Shown here in pieces: positions 1 to 6,926 of a stretch of 64,000 nucleotides of DNA. Position 1 is the stretch's first letter, and the number at the start of each line of letters is the position of its first letter. The notes beneath the pieces were generated by a model. That model was not told where the DNA came from and did no database searches. It saw nothing but the letters and a program-made list of their open reading frames with translations. This DNA comes from Chelativorans sp. YIM 93263 (GTDB taxonomy: Bacteria > Pseudomonadota > Alphaproteobacteria > Rhizobiales > Rhizobiaceae): the NCBI RefSeq assembly GCF_028767125.1, contig NZ_JAKCWP010000004.1, positions 62,001 to 126,000 on the forward strand, written 5' to 3'. A program made the position numbers and the translations under genes.

Positions 1-68
1 GCACCAATGTGCTCGACGCCGCGTTCGCCGCGCTCGACCGCATCGAAAAAAAGCGGACCAACCGATGA
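1..68 (+). CDS. C-terminal tail of an unidentified upstream gene (partial)
   Basis: The first bases read through an open frame that ends with a TGA at 66-68, giving a basic C-terminus (…DRIEKKRTNR). The stop overlaps the ATG of the epimerase gene as ATGA, so the two genes are probably translationally coupled and co-transcribed. Only about 21 residues are visible, too few to assign a family. In some alphaproteobacteria an RNase J gene precedes the epimerase, but the tail does not prove that here. Confidence 0.5.
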   Translation, partial: TNVLDAAFAALDRIEKKRTNR

Positions 69-502
69 TCGGCAAGCTCAATCACATCGCCATCGCCGTG
101 CCCGATCTCGTCCAAGCCGCAGCGCAATATCGCGACCGTCTGGGTGTACTGGTTAGCGCCCCCCAGGCATTTCCCGAACACGGTGTGACCGTGGTGTTCA
201 TCGATACGGGCAACACCAAAATCGAATTGCTCGAGCCCTTGGGGGAGACCTCACCGATTACCAAATTCCTTGCCGCCAATCCCGACGGCGGCATGCATCA
301 CATGTGCTTTGAGGTTGATGACATCACTGCAGCGGCAGCCCAGCTTGCCGCCACGGGCGCGCGCGTTCTGGGCGATGGCAAACCGAAGACTGGTGCTCAC
401 GGCCAGCCGGTCCTGTTCGTGCACCCCAAGGATTTTTTGGGCACGCTGATCGAACTCGAACAGCGCGCCGGCGTTGAGCGGGCAGGGGGCACGTGTGGCT
501 GA
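65..502 (+). CDS. mce: Methylmalonyl-CoA epimerase (VOC fold)
   Basis: This 145-residue protein is a glyoxalase/VOC-fold protein that would interconvert (S)- and (R)-methylmalonyl-CoA, the step between propionyl-CoA carboxylase and methylmalonyl-CoA mutase. The start reads IGKLNHIAIAVPDL, with the first metal-ligand His in the NHIAIAV strand. The second half has GMHHMCFEVDD followed by a GTLIELEQ strand carrying the metal-ligand Glu, and its length fits the family. Its ATG overlaps the stop of the preceding gene. It lies on the far side of the LacI gene from the catabolic operon, so it is probably housekeeping, but its product step would receive propionyl-CoA made by that operon. Confidence 0.9.
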   Translation: MIGKLNHIAIAVPDLVQAAAQYRDRLGVLVSAPQAFPEHGVTVVFIDTGNTKIELLEPLGETSPITKFLAANPDGGMHHMCFEVDDITAAAAQLAATGARVLGDGKPKTGAHGQPVLFVHPKDFLGTLIELEQRAGVERAGGTCG

Positions 503-524
503 AAAGTCGGGAGGCAAGGCGAGA

Positions 525-1538
525 TTATTTCGAGGGGATTGCAGGACCGGTGGTTTTGCGAATCACAAGCTGGCATTTGACCTGAACGTGGTCGTAAGCG
601 CCCTCGTCCCGGTTCATGGCCGACTCGAGAATCGCCATGGTCGCATTGACCATCTTGGGCACGTCCTGACGAACCGTCGTCAGTTCCACGCCCGTCCATG
701 CGGCCATATCGATATCGTCAAAGCCCACGACCGAAACATCGCCCGGCACTTTGAGTCCAAGCTCGTACCGCAGCGCGAAAAGGCCGCCGATTGCGAGTCG
801 GTCATTGGCAAAGAAAATGGCCTCGGGCGCGCTGTCCATGACCTGTTTAGCGGACAGCACACCGGCCTCGTGGGAATATTCCAGCCCGCCGCCCACAGCC
901 GTCAGCGTCATGCCCAGTTCCGCCAACCTTTGCGTATAGGCCGCCTCGCGCTCCATGCTCGTCGGCGTGCCCGTGGGGCCGCCGACAAACGCCACCCGGT
1001 TCAGGCCAAGCGAATGAAAATGGTCTGCGACCGTTCGGGAGCTGCCGAAATTGTCCGAATGGACATTGGCGACCTGGCCTTCGGTCTTGGCCCTGTTCAC
1101 CAGGATAACCGACCGCCCGTCTTCGGCCCATTTGGCGACCGCGGCATTGGAAATACGGCCCGAAATCACCACCACGTGACGGACATTGTACTGGCGCAGC
1201 ACATCGAGCTGGTCGGACCCATCGGCCCCGGCGGGCAGGTTGAACAACAGCGGATGAAGTCCGATCGCCTGCATCCGCGAGGATAGCTTGTCGAGCAGGT
1301 CCAGATACAAGGGGCTGTGGATATCGGCCGTCACAACGCCGACGATGTCAGAGGTGTGCTTTGAAAGGATACGGGCGATGGCGTTGGGGCGATAGCCCAA
1401 TTGCTGTGCCGCTTCTATGACTTTGCGGCGTGTTTCGGGCGATACGCTGTCCTGTTTTGAAAAGGTGCGCGATATCGTCGATTGGCTGACGCCAATCATC
1501 CTGGCCAGCTGACGCGAAGTCAGCGGTTTCTTTTCCAT
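525..1538 (-). CDS. LacI-family transcriptional regulator
   Basis: This is a 337-residue LacI/GalR-type repressor. The N-terminal helix-turn-helix (residues 7-28) reads SRQLARMIGVSQSTISRTF, followed by the hinge-helix region (GYRPNAIARILS). The periplasmic-binding-protein-like effector domain fills the rest (VGVVTADIHSPLYLDLL … FFANDRLAIGGLFAL … VSVVGFDDID). The ATG at 1538 is preferred over an upstream in-frame start because it begins exactly at the HTH and has a GGAGGGG-like site about 12 bases upstream. The gene is divergent from the catabolic operon at 1683. The palindrome at 1638-1651, and its copy at 5254-5267, are the likely operators. The effector is unknown; it is probably the transported substrate or an intermediate. 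Confidence 0.92.
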   Translation of the reverse strand: MEKKPLTSRQLARMIGVSQSTISRTFSKQDSVSPETRRKVIEAAQQLGYRPNAIARILSKHTSDIVGVVTADIHSPLYLDLLDKLSSRMQAIGLHPLLFNLPAGADGSDQLDVLRQYNVRHVVVISGRISNAAVAKWAEDGRSVILVNRAKTEGQVANVHSDNFGSSRTVADHFHSLGLNRVAFVGGPTGTPTSMEREAAYTQRLAELGMTLTAVGGGLEYSHEAGVLSAKQVMDSAPEAIFFANDRLAIGGLFALRYELGLKVPGDVSVVGFDDIDMAAWTGVELTTVRQDVPKMVNATMAILESAMNRDEGAYDHVQVKCQLVIRKTTGPAIPSK

Positions 1539-1637
1539 ACGCTTGGCGACCCCTCCGGTAACTGCCACGCCTATTCTCAAGCCACCGCGATCCCGCCTTG
1601 TCAACAAATTATGCCAGAAAAGCCAAATTCACCCTAT

Positions 1638-1651
1638 TGCATCCGGATGCA
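1638..1651. promoter_or_regulatory. Perfect palindromic operator upstream of the catabolic operon
   Basis: TGCATCCGGATGCA is a perfect 14-bp palindrome with a central CpG, the usual geometry of LacI-family operators. It lies between the divergent lacI-type gene and the first CoA-transferase gene, 31 bases before that start codon. A copy with one mismatch lies at 5254-5267. Assignment to the adjacent regulator is an inference from position and symmetry. Confidence 0.7.
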
Positions 1652-1682
1652 TAAGCCAATAGGCTGCCTGCAGGAGGAATAG

Positions 1683-2723
1683 ATGTCTTCACCATTCAGT
1701 TCGCTGCATGTGGTCGACCTGAGCGGATCGATCGCTGGCAATTATTGCAGCCGCTTGTTTCTGGATTTTGGTGCGCAAGTTACGCTGGCCGAACCCGAAA
1801 ACGGCGCGTCCGTGCGTCATGTGCCCCCCTTTGACAAGGACAGGCGCTCCTTGGCGTTTCATCATCTCAACACCGGCAAGCGGGTGGTTGATCTGCCCAA
1901 GTCAAAGGCGGAACTGGCCGATCTGGTTGCCGGAGCCGATGTCGCCATCGTGCCTCAGGGGTTCAAGGACGAGATTGCCAAACTGGCCGGTGACCGGTGC
2001 GTTTGCGTCGAGGTATCTGCCTTTGGTGCGGATGGTCCCTATGCTGGCTGGCAGGCCAACGAGATGGTGCATCAGGCGCTTTCGGGGATGATGTCCAACA
2101 ATGGCGAGCCGGGCAGGGAGCCGCTCTATGGCGTGGGCAACCGCGCCTCCTATGCGGGCGGGGTGGCCGCTTATATCACCGCGATGGTAGGGCTGTTCAC
2201 CAGGGAAGACGACGGGCAGGGCCAGAAGGCGAGTGTCGATGTTGCCGAAACCGCAGCGGCCATGTGCTTTCCCTATGTGCTTCAATATTTCTACAACGGC
2301 ACCAACCGCCGCCGCGGCGATCAGGATATTCCGGCCGGGCAGGTCCTTTGCGAGGGCACCTGGGTGTGCATCTGGATCTATCCCCATCGCTTTGCGGCCA
2401 TGTGCAAGGCGCTTGGTCTGTCTCAGCTGATCGATGATCCGCGTTTTGCACAGGTCGCCGACCGGGTGAAGAACTGGGCGGAAATGTTCGACATCATCCA
2501 GGACCATGTACGCGACGAAGATGCTGAAGACGTCGTCTCGCGTCTTCAGGAGGCCCAGGTCATTTCCGCGTGTGCCTATCGTCCCAGCGAGTTGCTCGAA
2601 AATCCGCATCTGGCTGCGCGCCAGTATTGGGATGGACCCGATGCCCAAGGGCTCCCGCGTTTGGGGGCGCCCTTTCGTCTTTCGCGAATGCCGCGCTCGC
2701 GCGTCAATGAAGTCACAGAGTGA
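1683..2723 (+). CDS. CaiB/BaiF family protein, short paralogue lacking the usual catalytic Asp
   Basis: This 346-residue protein is a class III (CaiB/BaiF) CoA-transferase homologue. Its N-terminus (LHVVDLSGSIAGNYCSRLF) and the DGQGQKASVDVAETAA segment are family features. Family enzymes form an acyl-aspartyl intermediate. When aligned on the GxGQ motif with the next gene, the position that holds Asp181 there is Ser156 here (NRASYAGG). It may therefore be a non-catalytic partner subunit or have another function. A strong AGGAGG site (1673-1678) precedes the ATG. It is the first gene of the operon, and the next start is only three bases after its stop, which suggests the two products act together. 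Reading it as a subunit is inference. Confidence 0.85.
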   Translation: MSSPFSSLHVVDLSGSIAGNYCSRLFLDFGAQVTLAEPENGASVRHVPPFDKDRRSLAFHHLNTGKRVVDLPKSKAELADLVAGADVAIVPQGFKDEIAKLAGDRCVCVEVSAFGADGPYAGWQANEMVHQALSGMMSNNGEPGREPLYGVGNRASYAGGVAAYITAMVGLFTREDDGQGQKASVDVAETAAAMCFPYVLQYFYNGTNRRRGDQDIPAGQVLCEGTWVCIWIYPHRFAAMCKALGLSQLIDDPRFAQVADRVKNWAEMFDIIQDHVRDEDAEDVVSRLQEAQVISACAYRPSELLENPHLAARQYWDGPDAQGLPRLGAPFRLSRMPRSRVNEVTE

Positions 2724-2726
2724 ACA

Positions 2727-3983
2727 ATGCTACCTTTCGAAAACATCCGCGTCGTTGAACTGACGACGGCGTGGGCCGGTCCCATGGCTGGCCGCATTCT
2801 GGCGCACTTTGGCGCTGACGTAACCCATATCGAATCGCCCACACGCACCAACACCTGGCGCACGAACAAGGGCGCCCCATCGCCCGTCAATTACCCTGAT
2901 TTCGATCCCGGCGAGCGGCGATGGGACCGGGTGTTTCTGTTCAATTCCCAGAATGTGAACAAGCGCTCGCTCGCCATCGATCTCAAGGCCGAAGGTGGTG
3001 TTGAAACCGTTCGGGACCTGGTGCTGCAAAGCGATGTGCTGATCTGCAATTTCCGGCCCGGCATGTTGCGGCGGCTGGCGCTCGACTATGAGAGCCTGTC
3101 CAAGCACAAGCCCGAAATCATCGTCGCCGAAATGCCGGCCTTTGGGCTCGAGGGACCCCATTCGTCCTATGCGGCCCTGGGGCCGACAATGGAAATGGCA
3201 GCCGGGATGTCCGCGGCCATCGCCTATCACGACGGCAAGCCGACCGTGACCGGACCGTCCTATCTCGATCCCATCGGCGGCTTCAATGCGGCTGCGGCCA
3301 TCGCGACCGCGCTTTATCATCGGCGCAAGACCGGACTGGGCCAGCATATCGAGGTTTCCCAGGTCGAGGCGGCAATGCAGTTCATCGGCCCGGAGATTCT
3401 CCATGCCGCGGTAGAGGGCAAAGATACAAAGCCTGATGGCAACCGCGTTGCCCATGCAGCGCCACACAATGCCTTCCCGGCACAGGGCGAGGATGAATGG
3501 GTCGTCATTGCCGCACAAACCGACGCGCAGTGGCAAGCACTCTGCGCCGAAATGGGGCAGGCCGAACTGGCCGGGGACCCCCGGTTTGCGGACGTTGGAT
3601 CGCGCAAAGCCAATGAGGACGCACTCGAGCGCATCATCGCCGATTGGACGGGCGCGTTCGACAAACATGAGCTGGCCGCAAAACTGCAGTCGGCAGGCGT
3701 CATCGCCGCACCGGTGAACACGCCTCATGATCTGGCACATTCGGACTATCTCAGGGCGCGCGGATTTTACGCCGAGATCACCCATCCGGTTGCCGGAACC
3801 CATCCCCATCCGGGCTTGCCGTTCCATCTCGAGCGCGCGCCGGGGGACTATCGGCGCTCTGCCCCTGCGTTCGGCGCCGACAATGCCCACCTTCTGGGCG
3901 AAGTTCTCGGGTTCGACTCCGAACGGATCGACGCCATGGTCCGCTCGCGCACCATTGCCGATGCGCCCAACAAGGAGGCTTGA
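2727..3983 (+). CDS. CaiB/BaiF family CoA-transferase
   Basis: This 418-residue class III CoA-transferase is predicted to move CoA from a donor such as succinyl-CoA or acetyl-CoA to a carboxylic acid substrate. Family features are RVVELTTAWAGPMAGRILAHFGADV near the N-terminus, the NVNKRSLAIDLK segment, DVLICNFRPGML, and TGLGQHIEVSQVEAAM. Asp181 in the YLDPIGG stretch sits where the nucleophilic aspartate of formyl-CoA transferase is expected. The length is normal for the family. It follows its short paralogue with three bases between the genes, so a two-subunit transferase is plausible. The substrate cannot be read from the sequence; hydratases and an enolase-superfamily enzyme downstream suggest a hydroxy- or unsaturated acid. 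Confidence 0.88.
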   Translation: MLPFENIRVVELTTAWAGPMAGRILAHFGADVTHIESPTRTNTWRTNKGAPSPVNYPDFDPGERRWDRVFLFNSQNVNKRSLAIDLKAEGGVETVRDLVLQSDVLICNFRPGMLRRLALDYESLSKHKPEIIVAEMPAFGLEGPHSSYAALGPTMEMAAGMSAAIAYHDGKPTVTGPSYLDPIGGFNAAAAIATALYHRRKTGLGQHIEVSQVEAAMQFIGPEILHAAVEGKDTKPDGNRVAHAAPHNAFPAQGEDEWVVIAAQTDAQWQALCAEMGQAELAGDPRFADVGSRKANEDALERIIADWTGAFDKHELAAKLQSAGVIAAPVNTPHDLAHSDYLRARGFYAEITHPVAGTHPHPGLPFHLERAPGDYRRSAPAFGADNAHLLGEVLGFDSERIDAMVRSRTIADAPNKEA

Positions 3984-3985
3984 GC

Positions 3986-4792
3986 ATGACTGCGCTCGAA
4001 CACGACTATGCCGTCACGGCCGTTCTGGACGACAACCCCGGCTACAAGGGCAGCGTGCACGAGGATTCGGTCGCGCGCGCCCAAGGTTTCCGCGCCGCGT
4101 TGATCCCGGGGGCCTTCGTTTATGACTATGCAACACGGCTGGCGACCCGCGCCTGGGGCGTCGAGTGGCTGGCACGGGGTGCCATTGCGGCCCGGTTCCG
4201 TCGCCCGGTGTATGATGGCGATGAGCTTGTCGTTAAGGCGACACCTGCCGGGACATTCGAAGGCGGCCCCAAGGTCGATGTCACCATCACCAATGCGGAG
4301 GGCGAGCAGGTTCTCGTGGGCTGGATGGCCCTTGCGGATTCGCCGCCTTCGGTACCCGCTGTCGAGGCATTGGCATTCCATCCCTTTGCCACGCCAAAGC
4401 CCGAGCTGCGGGTGGAAGACCTTGCCCACGGGCTCGAGTTCGGCACAGAAGACCGCGTACTGACTGCCCAGGATATAGCGGACTCCCGCACCGCCATGGG
4501 CAACACCGAGGCAATCTACGATGATGGATTGGCCCATTCGGCATGCATGGTCCGGCTGACCATGCGCGATGTCCTGACCAGCTACAAATTCCCGCTCGCG
4601 CCGGTGTTCACCGAAGTGGAAACACGCAACTGCGCGCCGCTCAAAGCTGGACGCCGGATCCAGACGGCAGCGCAGATCCTGGACGTGTTCGAGAGCAATG
4701 GCCGGCATTATTTCAAGAGCGAGGAATATCTGGTCGCCGATGGCACCGAGATTGTCGCCCGTCACATTCGCACCAACCTGATCGCAGGATGA
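3986..4792 (+). CDS. MaoC-like double-hotdog protein, probable acyl-CoA hydratase/dehydratase
   Basis: This 268-residue protein has the length of a double-hotdog fold. A segment near residue 40 (ALIPGAFVYDYATRLATRAWG) and FRRPVYDGDELVV resemble hotdog dehydratases. The canonical R-hydratase Asp/His signature is not obvious, so catalysis is inferred from fold and context. The ATG at 3986 is chosen over a TTG at 3980 because AAGGAGG (3972-3978) is correctly spaced for it. It starts two bases after the preceding CoA-transferase stop. Together with the next gene it would supply hydration or dehydration of a CoA ester. Related 260-290-residue MaoC proteins act in itaconate and mesaconate metabolism, but identity with those is not shown. 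Confidence 0.7.
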   Translation: MTALEHDYAVTAVLDDNPGYKGSVHEDSVARAQGFRAALIPGAFVYDYATRLATRAWGVEWLARGAIAARFRRPVYDGDELVVKATPAGTFEGGPKVDVTITNAEGEQVLVGWMALADSPPSVPAVEALAFHPFATPKPELRVEDLAHGLEFGTEDRVLTAQDIADSRTAMGNTEAIYDDGLAHSACMVRLTMRDVLTSYKFPLAPVFTEVETRNCAPLKAGRRIQTAAQILDVFESNGRHYFKSEEYLVADGTEIVARHIRTNLIAG

Positions 4793-4811
4793 CCAGCAAG
4801 GGGCTCAACTG

Positions 4812-5240
4812 ATGCAAGTCAAGCCAGACGATACAATCACTGTCGCCAAGACCGTCAGCGAATTCGATGTCTACCAGTTCGCGGGACTGTCGGGCGATTT
4901 TTACGAGGCGCATGTCAACCAGGCCTTGATGGAAAAGTCGGCCTTCGGTGAGCGGATTGCCCACGGGGCGCTGCTGGTGGGGTTCATGTCGGCCGCCGGC
5001 ACGGCGCTGATCGCTCTCGTGCGTCAGCGCGGCGACCAGTCTACGCCCGTATCGCTGGGCTACGACGGCATCAAATTCGTCGAACCTGTGCGGTTCGGCG
5101 ACACGGTCACCGTTCGTTACACCGTTGAAAGTCTTGATGTCGAGCGGCATCGCTCGACCGCCGCAATCACTGTCACAAATCAGCACGACCGGACCGTCGC
5201 GGTGGCCAAACACATCATGAAATGGTTGCCCAAGGATTGA
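4812..5240 (+). CDS. MaoC-family (R)-specific enoyl-CoA hydratase-like protein
   Basis: This 142-residue single-hotdog protein has the hydratase-2 type motif: FAGLSGDFYEAHVNQALMEK places the expected catalytic Asp29 and His34 six residues apart, followed by FGERIAHGALLVG. Such enzymes add water across trans-2-enoyl-CoA or catalyse the reverse reaction. It is the second hotdog protein in the operon. The second copy of the palindromic operator lies 14 bases beyond its stop, so transcription may be re-initiated or blocked there. Confidence 0.82.
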   Translation: MQVKPDDTITVAKTVSEFDVYQFAGLSGDFYEAHVNQALMEKSAFGERIAHGALLVGFMSAAGTALIALVRQRGDQSTPVSLGYDGIKFVEPVRFGDTVTVRYTVESLDVERHRSTAAITVTNQHDRTVAVAKHIMKWLPKD

Positions 5241-5253
5241 TTTATTTTTCATT

Positions 5254-5267
5254 ACATCCGGATGCAC
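5254..5267. promoter_or_regulatory. Second copy of the LacI-type operator, inside the operon
   Basis: TACATCCGGATGCA matches the operator at 1638-1651 with one mismatch in the left half-site; the right half-site is identical. It lies in a 101-base gap between the hydratase and thioesterase genes, the largest gap in the first half of the operon. This suggests an internal regulated promoter or a second repressor contact for looping. Confidence 0.65.
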
Positions 5268-5307
5268 CATGCGCTAGGTTTCTGAGGGGAGAGGGAGGAG
5301 ATCGCCA

Positions 5308-5355
5308 ATGAATGTGACGACGCCAAACATGTGCGTGGTCCATGGCCCGTCGTAG
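5308..5355 (+). other. Possible 15-codon leader ORF overlapping the thioesterase start
   Basis: An ATG at 5308 follows a very good ribosome site (GGGAGGAG, about 7 bases upstream) and opens a frame of 15 codons (MNVTTPNMCVVHGPSS, then TAG at 5353). It ends 11 bases after the thioesterase ATG at 5342, which itself has a poor ribosome site. This arrangement fits a leader peptide that couples translation to the next gene. It could also be a chance ORF beside a mis-assigned start. Confidence 0.3.
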
Positions 5356-5791
5356 TCCGAGCTCGCGTTCGGCCTTTGACACATTCGTTACGATCACGCC
5401 GAGATGGAACGATATCGATGTCTTCGGCCACGTGAACAATGCCGAATTCTACGCCTGGTTTGACACTGCCGTGCTGACCGTCCTGCACCGGCTTGATGCT
5501 GTGGCAGCAGAGGGCAGCGCCCATGCAGCCCTTGTGGTCGAAAGTGGCGCGCAGTTCTTTGCCCCGGTCCTGTTCACCGACACGGTTGAAGTCGGTCTGT
5601 CCGTTGACAGGATCGGCACCAGTTCAGTCACCTACAAGCTGGGTGTGTTTGCAAACCAGGACGACACAGCGGCGGTAGAGGGCGGTTTTACCCATGTGTT
5701 CGTAGATCGCGCAACCCGGCGGCCCGTGCCCATTCCCCAGACCGTTCGGAGCGCCTTTGAAACGCTCATGCCAGAGAAAGCCAGCCAATGA
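5342..5791 (+). CDS. Acyl-CoA thioesterase, 4-hydroxybenzoyl-CoA thioesterase (hotdog) family
   Basis: This 149-residue hotdog thioesterase is predicted to hydrolyse an acyl-CoA to free acid and CoA. The diagnostic segment is PRWNDIDVFGHVNNAEFY, with Asp26 as the likely catalytic residue. FAPVLFTDTVEVGLSVDRIG and GGFTHVFVDRATRRPVPIP are the usual later strands. The start has a weak ribosome site but is preceded by a well-supported 15-codon reading frame. The stop overlaps the start of the enolase-superfamily gene by four bases (ATGA). In the pathway it could release an end product or rescue CoA from a dead-end ester. Confidence 0.8.
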   Translation: MARRSPSSRSAFDTFVTITPRWNDIDVFGHVNNAEFYAWFDTAVLTVLHRLDAVAAEGSAHAALVVESGAQFFAPVLFTDTVEVGLSVDRIGTSSVTYKLGVFANQDDTAAVEGGFTHVFVDRATRRPVPIPQTVRSAFETLMPEKASQ

Positions 5792-6897
5792 CACGTCTTC
5801 CGATCGACAGCATTGAAACATTGCGCCTGCGGTGGAACCCAAGCGATCCATCCAGCCGCTACACAGCCTTGGTCCGGATCAAGTCGGGTGATCTCGTGGG
5901 ATACGGCGAAGCGTCGCCAATCCTGGGCGGCGAGCACTCGCTGGGCATCGTCGATCGCGACATCGCTCCTGAGCTTTTGGGCAAGGATGCTCATGATACC
6001 AGCGTTCTTTATGACCAGTTGCTCCACAAATGCGTCAAGCTGGGCCCAGAGGGTGCGGTCACCGGCGCGCTGGCGGCAGTGGATATTGCGCTTTGGGACA
6101 TCAAGGGCAAAGCGCTGGGCCTTCCGGTCTACAAGCTGCTGGGCGGAGCTTGGCGGACGCAGATCCCGTTCTATTCATCGATCGGCGGCAATCATGGCCG
6201 CACCGTCGATGAGACCGTGCGCGCTGTCGAAAAGCGCTTGATGGCTGAAAAGCCTGCGGCCATCAAAATTCGCTGGGATGGGGATCGGACCACCCAGGAC
6301 GCCGATCTTGCGGGCGATATTGCCAAGGCAAAGGCGGTGCGCAAACTCGTCGGAGACGATTTTCCGCTCGGGTTCGATGCCAATAACCTCTACAGCGTCG
6401 GTGGCGCCATGCGGGTGGGTCGGGTGCTCGAGGATTTGGGGTACCTCTGGTTTGAAGAGCCCGTTCAGCACTATGACATTCACGGAATGGGCGAGGTCGC
6501 GCAAAGGCTCGACATCACGGTTTCCGCCGGGGAGCAGTCCTACACCACTCAGGCGGTCCTGGATCTGATCCGGGCCGGGGTCCGGATGGTTCAGCCCGAT
6601 ATCATCAAGATGGGCGGGATTACCGGCCTGATGAAATGCGCTGCATTGTGCCAGGCGCATGGTGTCGAGCTGGTACCCCACCAGACGCAGCCGATTGTGG
6701 GTCACATGGCCAACCTGCATGTGCTCGCCACGATCATGCACTTTACCAAGCCTGCCGAGTACGCAGACCCGTCCGGCAGGATGGACATAGCCTTCACCGC
6801 CCCACCGAAACCCAAAAACGGATGTTTCAGGCTCGATGACCGTCCAGGTCTCGGGTTGGAGGTGAATACTGCCGAGCTCGATCGGCGGTTGATCTAG
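5788..6897 (+). CDS. Enolase-superfamily enzyme, mandelate racemase subgroup
   Basis: This 369-residue enzyme of the mandelate racemase/muconate lactonizing family abstracts a proton alpha to a carboxylate. Metal ligands are visible at Asp197 (LGFDANN), Glu223 (WFEEPVQ) and Glu249 (VSAGEQS). The K160-x-R162 motif (AIKIRW) and the Asp271-His298 dyad (QPDIIKMGG; LVPHQTQP) place it in the mandelate racemase subgroup, so racemisation, epimerisation or acid-sugar-type dehydration is expected. It overlaps the thioesterase stop and precedes the transporter genes. The substrate is likely the compound imported by that transporter. No characterised member could be matched by eye. Confidence 0.87.
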   Translation: MTRLPIDSIETLRLRWNPSDPSSRYTALVRIKSGDLVGYGEASPILGGEHSLGIVDRDIAPELLGKDAHDTSVLYDQLLHKCVKLGPEGAVTGALAAVDIALWDIKGKALGLPVYKLLGGAWRTQIPFYSSIGGNHGRTVDETVRAVEKRLMAEKPAAIKIRWDGDRTTQDADLAGDIAKAKAVRKLVGDDFPLGFDANNLYSVGGAMRVGRVLEDLGYLWFEEPVQHYDIHGMGEVAQRLDITVSAGEQSYTTQAVLDLIRAGVRMVQPDIIKMGGITGLMKCAALCQAHGVELVPHQTQPIVGHMANLHVLATIMHFTKPAEYADPSGRMDIAFTAPPKPKNGCFRLDDRPGLGLEVNTAELDRRLI

Positions 6898-6926
6898 CAA
6901 GACCAGCAACATGGGAGGAGACCTTT

